Below, in pieces: positions 24,676-32,766 of a stretch of 40,448 nt of DNA (its first letter is position 1; every line of letters starts with the position of its first letter). Source of the DNA: Gemmatimonadota bacterium (lineage in GTDB: Bacteria > JAAXHH01); NCBI GenBank assembly GCA_009835325.1, contig VXWP01000027.1, positions 1 through 40,448 of the forward strand, given 5' to 3'. The notes below the pieces were generated by a model that was given only the letters and a program-made list of their open reading frames with translations, made no database searches and was not told the origin of the DNA. The position numbers were made by a program, and so were the translations under genes.

Positions 24676-26118
24676 TCAGTATCGGTAATGATCGGGTTTG
24701 TAGGGGCCTTCGATGGGGACGCCGATGTAATCCGCCTGGTTCCGGGACAACCGGGTCAGTTTCACGCCCAGTTTCTGCAGGTGCAGCCTGGCCACCTCCT
24801 CGTCCAGGTGTTTCGGCAAGGTCGTCACGCCGGTTTCGTGTTCATTGAGCCGCAGGTCGATCTGCGCGATCACCTGGTTGGTGAAGGAACTGGACATGAC
24901 AAAGGAAGGGTGACCCGTCGCGCATCCCAGGTTCACCAGTCTCCCCTCCGCGAGCAGGAAAACGGCGCGGCCGTCGGGGAATACATACTTGTCCACCTGA
25001 GGCTTGATGGCCTGTTTCACGATACCCGGAAATTCGTTCAGTGCGTCCACCTGGATTTCGTTGTCGAAGTGCCCGATGTTGCAGACGATGGCCTGGTCCT
25101 GCATGTGCTCCATGTGCTCGACGCGGATGATGTCCCGGTTCCCCGTAGTCGTAACGAAGATCTGGCCCTGGTCCAGCACGTCCTCGATGGTGGTCACCTC
25201 GTAGCCTTCCATGGCGGCCTGAAGCGCGCAGATGGGATCGATCTCCGTGATCACCACGCGCGCGCCGAATCCCCGCATCGACTGGGCGCATCCCTTGCCC
25301 ACGTCGCCGTATCCGCAGACGACGACCGTCTTCCCGGCGACCATGACGTCCAGGGCGCGCTTGAGACCGTCCGCCAGCGATTCACGGCAGCCGTAGAGAT
25401 TGTCGAACTTGGACTTGGTCACCGAGTCGTTGACGTTGATGGCCGGGAACAGGAGCTTGCCGTCCTCCATCATCTGGTACAGCCTGTGGACGCCCGTGGT
25501 CGTCTCTTCGGAGACGCCGCGTATGTTCGCGCTCATATCGTGCCAGAACCGCGGGTTCCGGTCCAGCTGCCGCCGGAGTATTTCGTTGATGATCTGCAGT
25601 TCCCGGTTGTCCGTGGGTTCATCCAGGATGGAGGGGTCGTCCTCGGCCTCCACGCCGCGGTGAATGAGGAGCGTGGCATCGCCGCCGTCGTCCACGATCT
25701 GCGTGGGGCCGGTTCCGCCTTCGAAGGTCAGCGCCTGCAGCGTGCAGGCCCAGTATTCCTCCAGGCTCTCCCCCTTCCACGCGAAGACGGGAACGCCGTC
25801 GTCCGCGATGGCGGCCGCCGCGTGGTCCTGGGTCGAGAAGATGTTACAGGAAGCCCACCGAATCTCGGCACCGAGGGCCCTGAGTGTCTGGATGAGCACG
25901 GCGGTCTGGATCGTCATGTGGAGGGAACCCATGATCCGCGTGTCCCGCAACGGCTGTTCGCGGGCGTATTTCTCGCGGACGGCCATCAGCCCGGGCATCT
26001 CCTGTTCTGCGATGGCGATTTCTCGGTGTCCCAGTTCCGCCTCAGACAGGTCGGCCACCTTGTAAGGCAGGCCGGAATAGTCGGGCAACTCGATGGTGGT
26101 CGGCAATTCCTGCGCCAT
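24676..26118 (-). CDS. ahcY: Adenosylhomocysteinase (S-adenosyl-L-homocysteine hydrolase)
   Basis: NAD-dependent enzyme splitting S-adenosylhomocysteine to adenosine and homocysteine, which relieves product inhibition of methyltransferases and recycles homocysteine. At 480 residues it is the long form. Clear motifs are [40 protein letters not shown], the NAD-binding GYGDVGKG (269-276) and the conserved C-terminus KPDHYRY. The start at 26118 has a strong AGGAG site 7 nt upstream, and a near-consensus promoter lies behind it; an upstream in-frame codon at 26181 is rejected. It is the first gene of a probable operon with GNAT and DegT genes. No SAH-riboswitch core is visible in the short leader. 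Confidence 0.97.
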   Translation of the reverse strand: MAQELPTTIELPDYSGLPYKVADLSEAELGHREIAIAEQEMPGLMAVREKYAREQPLRDTRIMGSLHMTIQTAVLIQTLRALGAEIRWASCNIFSTQDHAAAAIADDGVPVFAWKGESLEEYWACTLQALTFEGGTGPTQIVDDGGDATLLIHRGVEAEDDPSILDEPTDNRELQIINEILRRQLDRNPRFWHDMSANIRGVSEETTTGVHRLYQMMEDGKLLFPAINVNDSVTKSKFDNLYGCRESLADGLKRALDVMVAGKTVVVCGYGDVGKGCAQSMRGFGARVVITEIDPICALQAAMEGYEVTTIEDVLDQGQIFVTTTGNRDIIRVEHMEHMQDQAIVCNIGHFDNEIQVDALNEFPGIVKQAIKPQVDKYVFPDGRAVFLLAEGRLVNLGCATGHPSFVMSSSFTNQVIAQIDLRLNEHETGVTTLPKHLDEEVARLHLQKLGVKLTRLSRNQADYIGVPIEGPYKPDHYRY

Positions 26119-26183
26119 GTATGCACTCCTTGATTCCGTTTTTAGGTCTGCGATCATCAAAATTCGATCTGAAAATCGCACCT

Positions 26184-26212
26184 ATTATACGAGGTAGTCC
26201 TGTTAAATGCAA
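26184..26212 (-). promoter_or_regulatory. ahcY: Near-consensus sigma-70 promoter of ahcY
   Basis: Minus-strand TTGCAT (26207-26212), exactly 17 bp, TATAAT (26184-26189, perfect -10). The start near 26177 gives a leader of about 58 nt. Confidence 0.65.
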
Positions 26213-26298
26213 CAACCACGTTACCCAACGCCGGCCGCTTGCGGCGTTCACCGGGAACCATGCCGCACGCCCGGCCCCCGGCGCTTTCTAAAAATCGC

Positions 26299-26327
26299 TT
26301 GATCGCGCTTCCCGCGCGTCTTATAGT
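26299..26327 (+). promoter_or_regulatory. Sigma-70-type promoter of the Trm112-like/Nramp-like pair
   Basis: TTGATC (26299-26304), exactly 17 bp, TATAGT (26322-26327). The start near 26334 gives a leader of about 40 nt with GGAGG before the ATG. Confidence 0.55.
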
Positions 26328-26372
26328 CTGTCCCAACCAGAACCATTCAACGCATCGGACGCGGAGGGAAGC

Positions 26373-26639
26373 ATGATCGACCAGGAGTTGCTGGACATAC
26401 TGGCCTGCCCGGAAACCAAAGAAGAGGTCCGTCTCGCATCCGATTCAGAAGTCGCAACCATCAACGAGATGATCAGGGCGGGCAATCTCGTCAACCGGGG
26501 CGGCGAGAAGGTGACGGAGCCCATCGACGGCGGGCTGGTACGGGCCGACGGCAAGTACCTCTATCCCATCCGGGAAGAGATCCCCATCATGCTGATCGAC
26601 GAAGCGATTCCCCTTTCCACCGAGGCGGACGCATCCTGA
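26373..26639 (+). CDS. Trm112 family (YcaR/UPF0434-like) small protein
   Basis: An 88-residue protein with the Trm112 pattern: LLDILACPETKEEV at the N-terminus and YLYPIREEIPIMLIDEAIP at the C-terminus. The zinc-binding cysteines of the eukaryotic/archaeal proteins are reduced to one (Cys12), as is usual in bacterial YcaR-like members. Eukaryotic and archaeal Trm112 activate several methyltransferases; the bacterial role is unproven, although divergence from ahcY makes a methylation link tempting. GGAGG precedes the ATG. A central insert (residues about 25-50) is longer than in E. coli YcaR. Confidence 0.85.
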   Translation: MIDQELLDILACPETKEEVRLASDSEVATINEMIRAGNLVNRGGEKVTEPIDGGLVRADGKYLYPIREEIPIMLIDEAIPLSTEADAS

Positions 26640-26640
26640 A

Positions 26641-26658
26641 CGGCGCCGCGCGGCGCCG
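26641..26658. repeat. Perfect 18-bp palindrome between the Trm112-like and Nramp-like genes
   Basis: CGGCGCCGCGCGGCGCCG is fully self-complementary and starts 2 nt after the Trm112-like stop. In RNA it would form a tight GC hairpin without T-run; it may reduce read-through into the transporter gene. Confidence 0.55.
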
Positions 26659-26697
26659 AACCGGCCACCTTATCTAACACCCCGCACAGGCAACCGC

Positions 26698-28053
26698 ATG
26701 TCCCGTGAATACGACCCTTATGCGCTGCTCCCCGAACATGTGAGAAAACCGCCCACCGACCGGTGGTCGACGATCCGCCAGCTCGGGCCGGGCCTGCTGT
26801 TGACCGGTTCCATCGTGGGTTCCGGCGAACTCATCGCCACCACCCGGCTCGGCGCCGAGGTCGGTTTCGTGGTGCTATGGCTCATTCTCCTGAGCTGTGC
26901 CGTCAAGGTGCCAGTACAGAGCGAACTCGGCCGCCACGCCATCGCTACGGGCCAGACTACTTTCGTCGCCTTCAACAAAGTTCCGGGACCGCGTCTGCGT
27001 GTTTCGTGGCTCGTATGGGGAAGCCTTTTTCTCCTGCTCTGGAGCACGATGCAGGTCGGCGGTATTTTCGGTACGATGAGCCTGTCGCTGGACCTGATCT
27101 TTCCAGTCTTCGGAAATACGTCCTGGCTGATCATACTCACTCTGGTCGGCATGGGGCTCGGGCTCGTAGGGCAGTACATGACGCTGGAGCGGATTACCAC
27201 AATCCTGGTGGCCCTCTTTACCTTCACCACGCTGGCCAGCGCGCTGCTCCTGTTCTGGACCCCCTACGCCGTATCGCCCGGCGTAATCCTCGACGGGCTG
27301 CGTTTCGCCCTGCCGCCGGACGGAGCCGTTACGGCCTTCGCCGTCTTCGGCATTACCGGCGTCGGCGCTTCCGAACTCCTGCTCTACCCGTACTGGTGCG
27401 TGGAAAAGGGATATGCCCGGTCGGCCGGACCCAGGGACGGCAGCCCGGACTGGCGGGCGCGCGCCCTGGGATGGATCGGCGTAATGAAGAAGGACGTGTG
27501 GCTGTGCATGGTCATCTACACGCTGGCCACGCTCGCCTTCTTCTTTCTCGGGGCGGCCGTGCTCCACGCCCAGGGGATGGTGCCCGAGGGATTCGGCACC
27601 GTGCAGATCCTCTCCGGCATGTACACCGAAACGCTGGGCAACTGGGCGTTCTACCTGTTCGGCGTAGGCGCTTTCGTAGTCCTCTTCTCGACCTATTTCG
27701 TCACCATCGTGGGACAGTCGCGCATGCTGGCGGACGCCCTTTCGGTCCTCGGCCTGGTGACCTACGCGCGGCCGAACGACCGGCAGCGCGTCGTGCGGTT
27801 GATCGGCGTCCTGCTGCCCCTGGTTTACCTCGTCCTCTACGTACTGTGGTCCGCGCCGGTCACCATGGTGATCATCGGCGCGCTGATGCAGACGATCCTC
27901 TTGCCGGCCATCGGGTGGGCGGCGCTCTACTTCAGCCGAACCACGGCGCGGGAAGCGGGCGTCCCCCCGTCCCGGCTTCTGCTGGTGGCGCTGACGGCCG
28001 CCACGCTGATCATGGCGGCTTTCGCGATCTACGCGGTGTGGGTAAGGTTCTAG
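26698..28053 (+). CDS. Nramp-superfamily transporter lacking the canonical metal-binding residues
   Basis: A 451-residue inner-membrane protein with about 11 hydrophobic segments and an Nramp (LeuT-fold) layout. TM1 aligns without gaps to the Nramp GPG...DPGN segment, but the metal ligands are changed: the DPGN tetrad is Gly41-Ser42-Gly43-Glu44 (VGSGEL), so Asp and Asn are both lost. In TM6 the MPH motif (metal-binding Met and gating His) is replaced in GVGASELLLYPYW. Standard Mn/Fe binding is therefore unlikely; another cation, a different solute or a signalling role is possible. TM8-TM11 are normal in length. It follows the Trm112-like gene by 58 nt on the same strand. The fold assignment is good, the substrate unknown. 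Confidence 0.8.
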   Translation: MSREYDPYALLPEHVRKPPTDRWSTIRQLGPGLLLTGSIVGSGELIATTRLGAEVGFVVLWLILLSCAVKVPVQSELGRHAIATGQTTFVAFNKVPGPRLRVSWLVWGSLFLLLWSTMQVGGIFGTMSLSLDLIFPVFGNTSWLIILTLVGMGLGLVGQYMTLERITTILVALFTFTTLASALLLFWTPYAVSPGVILDGLRFALPPDGAVTAFAVFGITGVGASELLLYPYWCVEKGYARSAGPRDGSPDWRARALGWIGVMKKDVWLCMVIYTLATLAFFFLGAAVLHAQGMVPEGFGTVQILSGMYTETLGNWAFYLFGVGAFVVLFSTYFVTIVGQSRMLADALSVLGLVTYARPNDRQRVVRLIGVLLPLVYLVLYVLWSAPVTMVIIGALMQTILLPAIGWAALYFSRTTAREAGVPPSRLLLVALTAATLIMAAFAIYAVWVRF

Positions 28054-28097
28054 GCCGGGCGCCTGTCAGGCCATGCCCATATCCTGATCGCGGGTAC

Positions 28098-28137
28098 GGC
28101 CCGTGCAGGGACGCGGCCCGTGCAGGGACGCGGCCCG
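28098..28137. repeat. 17-bp tandem repeat between convergent genes
   Basis: GGCCCGTGCAGGGACGC is repeated exactly at 28098-28114 and 28115-28131, and GGCCCG starts a third copy at 28132. It lies just before the 3' end of the hydantoinase gene. Only two full units, so not a CRISPR. Confidence 0.75.
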
Positions 28138-28138
28138 A

Positions 28139-31100
28139 TCAAACCAGTCCCGACTCCCGGTCGCGTGAACGGTTGTCCGGGTCCCGGGATCCGGGCGGTC
28201 CGTAGCCACCTCCTCCGGCGGACAGGGCGATGATGCGGTCCCCGGGGAGAATGGGCACTTCGGTTTCCTTAGATTTCAGCATCCGCTCTTTGCCGTTGGA
28301 CACCACCTTGTATCGGTGCGGCAGGCCCGGCGCGCCGCCGAAGAGCCCGAAGGGCGGGTTGACGACGCCGTCGCCCGCCATGTTCAGTTTGGCCGGCTCG
28401 TCCCCCTCGTAGACCATCTCGAACACGGCGCCCAGTCCGCCCCGCCACGTGCCGTCGCCGCCCGAGCCCGGCCGCAGGTCGTTCCGTACGATCTTGAAGG
28501 GGAAGCGCTCCTCGGTGATCTCCACGCTGGGGCTCCGGATCGCCCCGGCCACGTTCACCTCGCCCACGCAGGACCAGCCGTCGTACCCCCGTGACGCGCC
28601 ACCTCCTCCCCGTCCGAAAAAGAAGTGCCAGATGAACCGGCTCCCCGTACGTGGATTGCGCCCGGTGATCGCAAAACGGAGCCTTCGGGAGAACCCCGCG
28701 TTCACGGCATCCGGCGCTACCGGGGCCAGCGCCTTGAAGACGGCCTCCACGATCTCCTCCCCGCAGTGGTTGGTGCTCATGCACACCGGTGCCGGCGGGT
28801 TCGGGTTCACGATCAGGCCCCTGGGCGCAATGACCTTCACCGGCCGCATGGATCCCTCGTTCTTCGGCACGTCGGATGGCGCCATGTACATGATGGCGAC
28901 GTGGGCCAGCGAGCGCGTGTTGGCATAGGCGCTGTTGATGAATCCGGTGACCTGGGGACTCGATTCGCTCAGATCAATGGTCATGTGGTCGTCCTGGACG
29001 GTGACCTTTGCCCGTATGGGGATCGACTCGGCGTCGAACCCGTCGTCGTCCAGCAGCGTCTCCCCGAAGTACACGCCGTCCTTCCAGCCGCCGATGAGTT
29101 GCCGGATCCGCCGCTCCGCGCTGTCCAGGATGGCTTCGACGGACGCCATCAGGCCGTCGGCGCCATAATCGTCGAGCAGTGCCTGCAACCGACGCGCGGC
29201 GATCTGTACCGATCCGATCTGGGCGTGCAGGTCGCCGGTGAAGTTCTCCGCGTGGCGCACGTTGACCGCCAGCATGTGCAGCAGGTCCTCCCTGGGCCGG
29301 CCCGCTTCATAGAGCCGTACGGGCGGGATGCGAAGGCCTTCGTGGTACAATTCGCTGGCCGAGGGGTTGTAGCCGCCGTGGGTTACCCCGCCGATGTCGC
29401 TGTGATGGGCCCGGTTTACGGCGAAGAAGCGCAGGACCCCGTCGCGGAACACGGGATAGATCGCCGTGATGTCCGGCAGATGGCTGCCGCCGAAATAGGG
29501 GTCGTTCAGGATGAACAGGTCACCCTCGTTGATGTCGTCGCCGAAGTACTCGCGCACCGCTTCGACCGACGGCGGCAGGGCGCTGATATGCACGGGAATG
29601 CCTTCGCCCTGCGCCACGAGCTGGCCCGTCGCGTCGAGGATCGCGGTGGAGAAGTCCCGGCTGGAGTTCAGGATCTGCGACATGGACGTGCGGATCATGA
29701 CATCCGCCATCTCGCGGGCGATCGATTCCAGGCGGTGGGCCACGACCGAGTGGGTGACCGGATCCGATCTGGCCGGATCCGCGTCCGGCGCGTCGGGTGC
29801 GTCCGGCGCGTCCAGCGCATCCAGCGTATCCGACGAATCCGACACCGCGGGAGAAACGGACAGGACCATGCCACCGTAGGGATCGACTTCGAGTCGGTCG
29901 CCTTCCTCGACGAGCACGGTGGTGAAATCGGATTCGACGATGGCCGGTCCCTCGATCGCGGTGCCGGGCGCGAGGTCGTCCGCCGCGTAGACGTCGGCCT
30001 CGGACCAGGTTCCGGTGTAGACCCGCCGCGTGCCCTTTCGGGTGTTCCCGGTCCCGTCGATCCGTTCCTTAACGGGCAGGTCGACAGACGGCAGTTTCCA
30101 GGTGACCGTGGCGCGCAGCGTGACCAGGCGGATCTCCTGGTCGAGCTGATGGTAGGAATACAGGGTCTGGTACCGTTCGTGAAAGAGCGAAGCCCACGCA
30201 CGTCGTATCGCACCGTCGTCCATCGCAAGGTCCGGGACGGTCACGTTCACCTCGTAGATCTGGTCCAGGTAGCGCATGTCCGCCGTAAACTGGGTGGCGA
30301 TGTCCTCGTCCGCCAGTCCCTGGTTCCTGAGCCGGGCGATGCCCTGGCCCGCCATCCGGTCCGTCAGGCGTCTTACTTCGTCGAGATCGACAACGTCCAG
30401 GCTGGCCGTGAATGACTGGGCGAAGTCGTACCGGAGGTCGGACGCGAGCATGCCGTAGGCCGACAGCACGGGGGCTGCCGAGGGCAGGTAGACTTTGCCG
30501 ATACCCGTCTTCCGGGCGACCTGACCCACGTGCAATCCCGCCGCTCCACCGAAGGCCAGCAGGGAATAATGCCGGGGATCTCCACCCCGGCGCACGGTCA
30601 ATAGCCGGATGCCTTCGGCCATGGCCGTGGTCACCACGTCGAGGATGCCGCGGGCCGCGTCCACCGTGGACAGCCCGAGTGGTTCGGCAACGGAGTGCTG
30701 CACCGTCCGTTCAGACAGATCGGGAAAGAGGGGGTTCCGTCCGCCCAGGAAATTCCCGGGATCGAGGTAGCCCAGGACCAGGTTCGCGTCCGTAACCGTG
30801 GGCTTATCGCCGCCCCGGCCGTAACAGGCCGGACCGGGATCGGCCCCGGCGCTTTGGGGTCCGACGTGCAGGGTTCCTCCGTCGTCCACCCGCGCGATGC
30901 TCCCGCCGCCCGCGCCCAGCGTGTGGAGATCGATCATCGGCACGGCGATCTTCCACCCCCCTTCGTAGTGTTCCCCGGAGACCTGGGGATCGCCGGCTTC
31001 GATCACTGAGATATCCGTGCTCGTTCCGCCCATGTCGAATCCGATGAGATCGCCTTCGCCGATCAGCCGGCCGTAGGCAACGGCCCCGCTGACCCCTCCG

Positions 31101-31993
31101 GCCGGTCCAGAGAGTATGGCCTGCACGGCCTGCCGTGCGGCGACGTCCAGCGGCGTTACCCCTCCGTTGGACGTCATCGTGAGGATGTCACTCGCGAGGC
31201 CCAGGCCGGACGCTTCCTCCTTCATGCGTTCGAGATACCTGGCGTAGACCGGACCCACATAGGCGTTCACGGCCGTGGTACTCAGGCGGTCGTATTCCTT
31301 GATCTGGGGCAGGATCTCGGAGGAGAGCGAGAGGTACAGTTCCGGGTGCCGCTGCCGGATGCGTTCGCCGACGAGCCGTTCGTGCGCCGGGTTCAGGTAG
31401 GAGAAAACCAGGCAGACGGCGACGGATTCCACGCCGGCCCGCGCGAGTTCGTCCAGTATCCCGTCCAGCGCCTCATTATCCACAGGCGCTTCGACGGCGC
31501 CGTCGGAGCGGATTCGTTCCGCCAACGTATGCCGCAGGGGCCGCGGAACCAGTGGCTCGACGGGGGTCATCCTCAGATTGTACCGGTCTTCTTTCAGCCC
31601 TTCCCTGAGCGCCAGCAGGTCCCGGAAACCCTCGGTGGTGATCAGGCCGACCCGGGCGCCCTTGCGCTCCAGGAGCGTGTTGGTCGCGACGGTCGTGCCG
31701 TGAATGAACAGCCGGGTCCGGGACATCAGTTCGGCCGCGGAGAGGCCGTGGGATTCGGCGATATCACCGAGTCCGTTCATCACCGCATTGGACGGCGCCT
31801 GGGGCGTCGACGCCGTCTTGAAGTAGCGCGGCGCGGTATCGCCTTCCACCACGACAAAATCCGTAAACGTCCCGCCGACGTCGATGCCTATGGAGATGGG
31901 CGGTTTCGAGGCGTCCGGTGAATCGGCGTCCGGTCTCGTGGCGTCCGGTCTCGTGTCGTCGGGACTCGCGGCGTCGCTGGCATGTTCGTTCAT
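28139..31993 (-). CDS. Fused hydantoinase A/B (5-oxoprolinase-type) protein
   Basis: A 1284-residue fusion of HyuA-like (N-terminal half, ASKHA-fold ATPase) and HyuB-like (C-terminal half) parts, as in eukaryotic 5-oxoprolinase. It probably hydrolyses 5-oxoproline or an N-substituted hydantoin with ATP. The HyuA part opens with IGIDVGGTFTDFVVVEG (phosphate-1 motif) and contains FIHGTTVATNTLLERKGARVGLITTEGF and GFDMGGTSTDISVIE. The HyuB part starts near residue 750 (VVAHRLESIAREMADVMIRTS) and has LNDPYFGGSHLPDI and FFFGRGGGGASRGYDGW. The start at 31993 has GGAG 8 nt upstream; the frame stays open to 32299 without support. The N-terminal tail (about 3-30) and the inter-domain linker (about 715-742) are Asp/Pro-rich and encoded by short DNA repeats. 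Confidence 0.92.
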   Translation of the reverse strand: MNEHASDAASPDDTRPDATRPDADSPDASKPPISIGIDVGGTFTDFVVVEGDTAPRYFKTASTPQAPSNAVMNGLGDIAESHGLSAAELMSRTRLFIHGTTVATNTLLERKGARVGLITTEGFRDLLALREGLKEDRYNLRMTPVEPLVPRPLRHTLAERIRSDGAVEAPVDNEALDGILDELARAGVESVAVCLVFSYLNPAHERLVGERIRQRHPELYLSLSSEILPQIKEYDRLSTTAVNAYVGPVYARYLERMKEEASGLGLASDILTMTSNGGVTPLDVAARQAVQAILSGPAGGVSGAVAYGRLIGEGDLIGFDMGGTSTDISVIEAGDPQVSGEHYEGGWKIAVPMIDLHTLGAGGGSIARVDDGGTLHVGPQSAGADPGPACYGRGGDKPTVTDANLVLGYLDPGNFLGGRNPLFPDLSERTVQHSVAEPLGLSTVDAARGILDVVTTAMAEGIRLLTVRRGGDPRHYSLLAFGGAAGLHVGQVARKTGIGKVYLPSAAPVLSAYGMLASDLRYDFAQSFTASLDVVDLDEVRRLTDRMAGQGIARLRNQGLADEDIATQFTADMRYLDQIYEVNVTVPDLAMDDGAIRRAWASLFHERYQTLYSYHQLDQEIRLVTLRATVTWKLPSVDLPVKERIDGTGNTRKGTRRVYTGTWSEADVYAADDLAPGTAIEGPAIVESDFTTVLVEEGDRLEVDPYGGMVLSVSPAVSDSSDTLDALDAPDAPDAPDADPARSDPVTHSVVAHRLESIAREMADVMIRTSMSQILNSSRDFSTAILDATGQLVAQGEGIPVHISALPPSVEAVREYFGDDINEGDLFILNDPYFGGSHLPDITAIYPVFRDGVLRFFAVNRAHHSDIGGVTHGGYNPSASELYHEGLRIPPVRLYEAGRPREDLLHMLAVNVRHAENFTGDLHAQIGSVQIAARRLQALLDDYGADGLMASVEAILDSAERRIRQLIGGWKDGVYFGETLLDDDGFDAESIPIRAKVTVQDDHMTIDLSESSPQVTGFINSAYANTRSLAHVAIMYMAPSDVPKNEGSMRPVKVIAPRGLIVNPNPPAPVCMSTNHCGEEIVEAVFKALAPVAPDAVNAGFSRRLRFAITGRNPRTGSRFIWHFFFGRGGGGASRGYDGWSCVGEVNVAGAIRSPSVEITEERFPFKIVRNDLRPGSGGDGTWRGGLGAVFEMVYEGDEPAKLNMAGDGVVNPPFGLFGGAPGLPHRYKVVSNGKERMLKSKETEVPILPGDRIIALSAGGGGYGPPGSRDPDNRSRDRESGLV
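29781..29843. repeat. 9-bp minisatellite encoding the HyuA-HyuB linker
   Basis: Seven consecutive 9-bp units related to GCGTCCGGC (29781-29789, 29790-29798 and so on to 29843), with increasing divergence toward the right end. On the coding strand they give a run of Asp-Ala-Pro and Ser/Thr-Asp tripeptides. Unit number could vary between strains. Confidence 0.75.
31911..31970. repeat. 15-bp tandem repeat encoding the hydantoinase N-terminal tail
   Basis: GCGTCCGGTCTCGTG is perfectly duplicated at 31926-31940 and 31941-31955, flanked by diverged copies at 31911-31925 and 31956-31970. It encodes repeated Pro-Asp-Ala-Thr-Arg-like pentapeptides just before the ATPase domain. Confidence 0.75.
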
Positions 31994-32014
31994 TTCGAAT
32001 CTCCGGACCGGTCC

Positions 32015-32046
32015 GTGTTGACGCAACACGATCGGCATACTATACT
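32015..32046 (+). promoter_or_regulatory. Carbonic anhydrase promoter with an inverted repeat over the -35 box
   Basis: TTGACG (32018-32023), exactly 17 bp, TATACT (32041-32046). A perfect dyad, GTGTTG-ACG-CAACAC (32015-32029), covers the -35 hexamer and could be an operator. A TATAGT on the opposite strand (32039-32044) may serve the divergent hydantoinase gene. Confidence 0.5.
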
Positions 32047-32113
32047 GTGCTATACCGTTCAGGCGAAATCGGAAAACGCACTTTCTCCATACAGTAATCC
32101 CACAACCAAGTCC

Positions 32114-32701
32114 ATGAATCCGTCCCGCATTTTCGAACAGAACGCGCAGTGGATCAAGCGAAGACTGGGCTCCGATCCCGGTTATCTCGATCGGCTGTCG
32201 CGGCCGCAGCAGCCCGGCATTCTCTACATCGGATGCTCGGACAGCCGGGTGATGCCCGAAGCCTTCATGGGCGCCGGTCCGGGTGAGGTCTTCGTCCACC
32301 GTAACGTGGGCAACCTGGTCTCACCCCTGGACCCGAACACGGGTTCCGCCGTCATCTACGGGGTCGAGCATCTGAAAGTCGGGCATGTCGTGGTGTGCGG
32401 TCACTACGACTGCGGCGCGGTAAAGGCGGTGTTGCAGTCGGAAGACCTCGGCTCGCTCGAGCCCTGGCTTCGGAACCTGAGAGCGGTTTCCCGGCGCCAT
32501 CAGTCGGAACTGGAAGCCCTCCCCGATGCGACGGACCGCTGCGACCGCCTGGTCGAACACAGCGTCCGCGCGCAGTGCGCGAACATCCTTGAGTTCCCCG
32601 AAGTGCAGGCGTCGATCAGCGAGACCGGCCTGCAGGTGCATGGCTGGGTCTTCGACCTGCGCAGCGGCAGGATCGTGGACCTGAACGTAGATCGCGGATG
32701 A
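32114..32701 (+). CDS. Beta-class carbonic anhydrase
   Basis: Zinc enzyme interconverting CO2 and bicarbonate. All active-site residues are visible: Cys41, the Asp43-Arg45 dyad in CSDSRV, then His97 and Cys100 in CGHYDCGAV, with HRNVGN and the C-terminal HGWVFDLRSGRI motif. At 195 residues it is a normal Can/CynT-type length. The ATG at 32114 matches the family start; the frame is open from 31982 but that region holds the promoter. It is divergent from the hydantoinase gene. Bicarbonate supply to a carboxylase, or use of CO2 released by carbamoyl-group hydrolysis, are possible roles but not shown. Confidence 0.93.
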   Translation: MNPSRIFEQNAQWIKRRLGSDPGYLDRLSRPQQPGILYIGCSDSRVMPEAFMGAGPGEVFVHRNVGNLVSPLDPNTGSAVIYGVEHLKVGHVVVCGHYDCGAVKAVLQSEDLGSLEPWLRNLRAVSRRHQSELEALPDATDRCDRLVEHSVRAQCANILEFPEVQASISETGLQVHGWVFDLRSGRIVDLNVDRG

Positions 32702-32766
32702 TGCCGGTCTCCTCGGACACCGATTAAGCCGAACGAACGGTGGACGGGCATCCCCGCCACAGGCAC

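Noticed and set aside
26119-26183. SAH riboswitch before ahcY
   Set aside because: The leader is only about 58 nt and lacks the aptamer's conserved sequences. A GGTGCGAT/ATCGCAGACC pairing was seen, but its 5' half overlaps the promoter start region.
28098-28137. CRISPR-like array
   Set aside because: The units are directly adjacent, with no spacers and only two full copies.
28625-30415. A 596-codon plus-strand frame inside the hydantoinase gene
   Set aside because: Antisense shadow of a conserved enzyme; no start signal and no motif.
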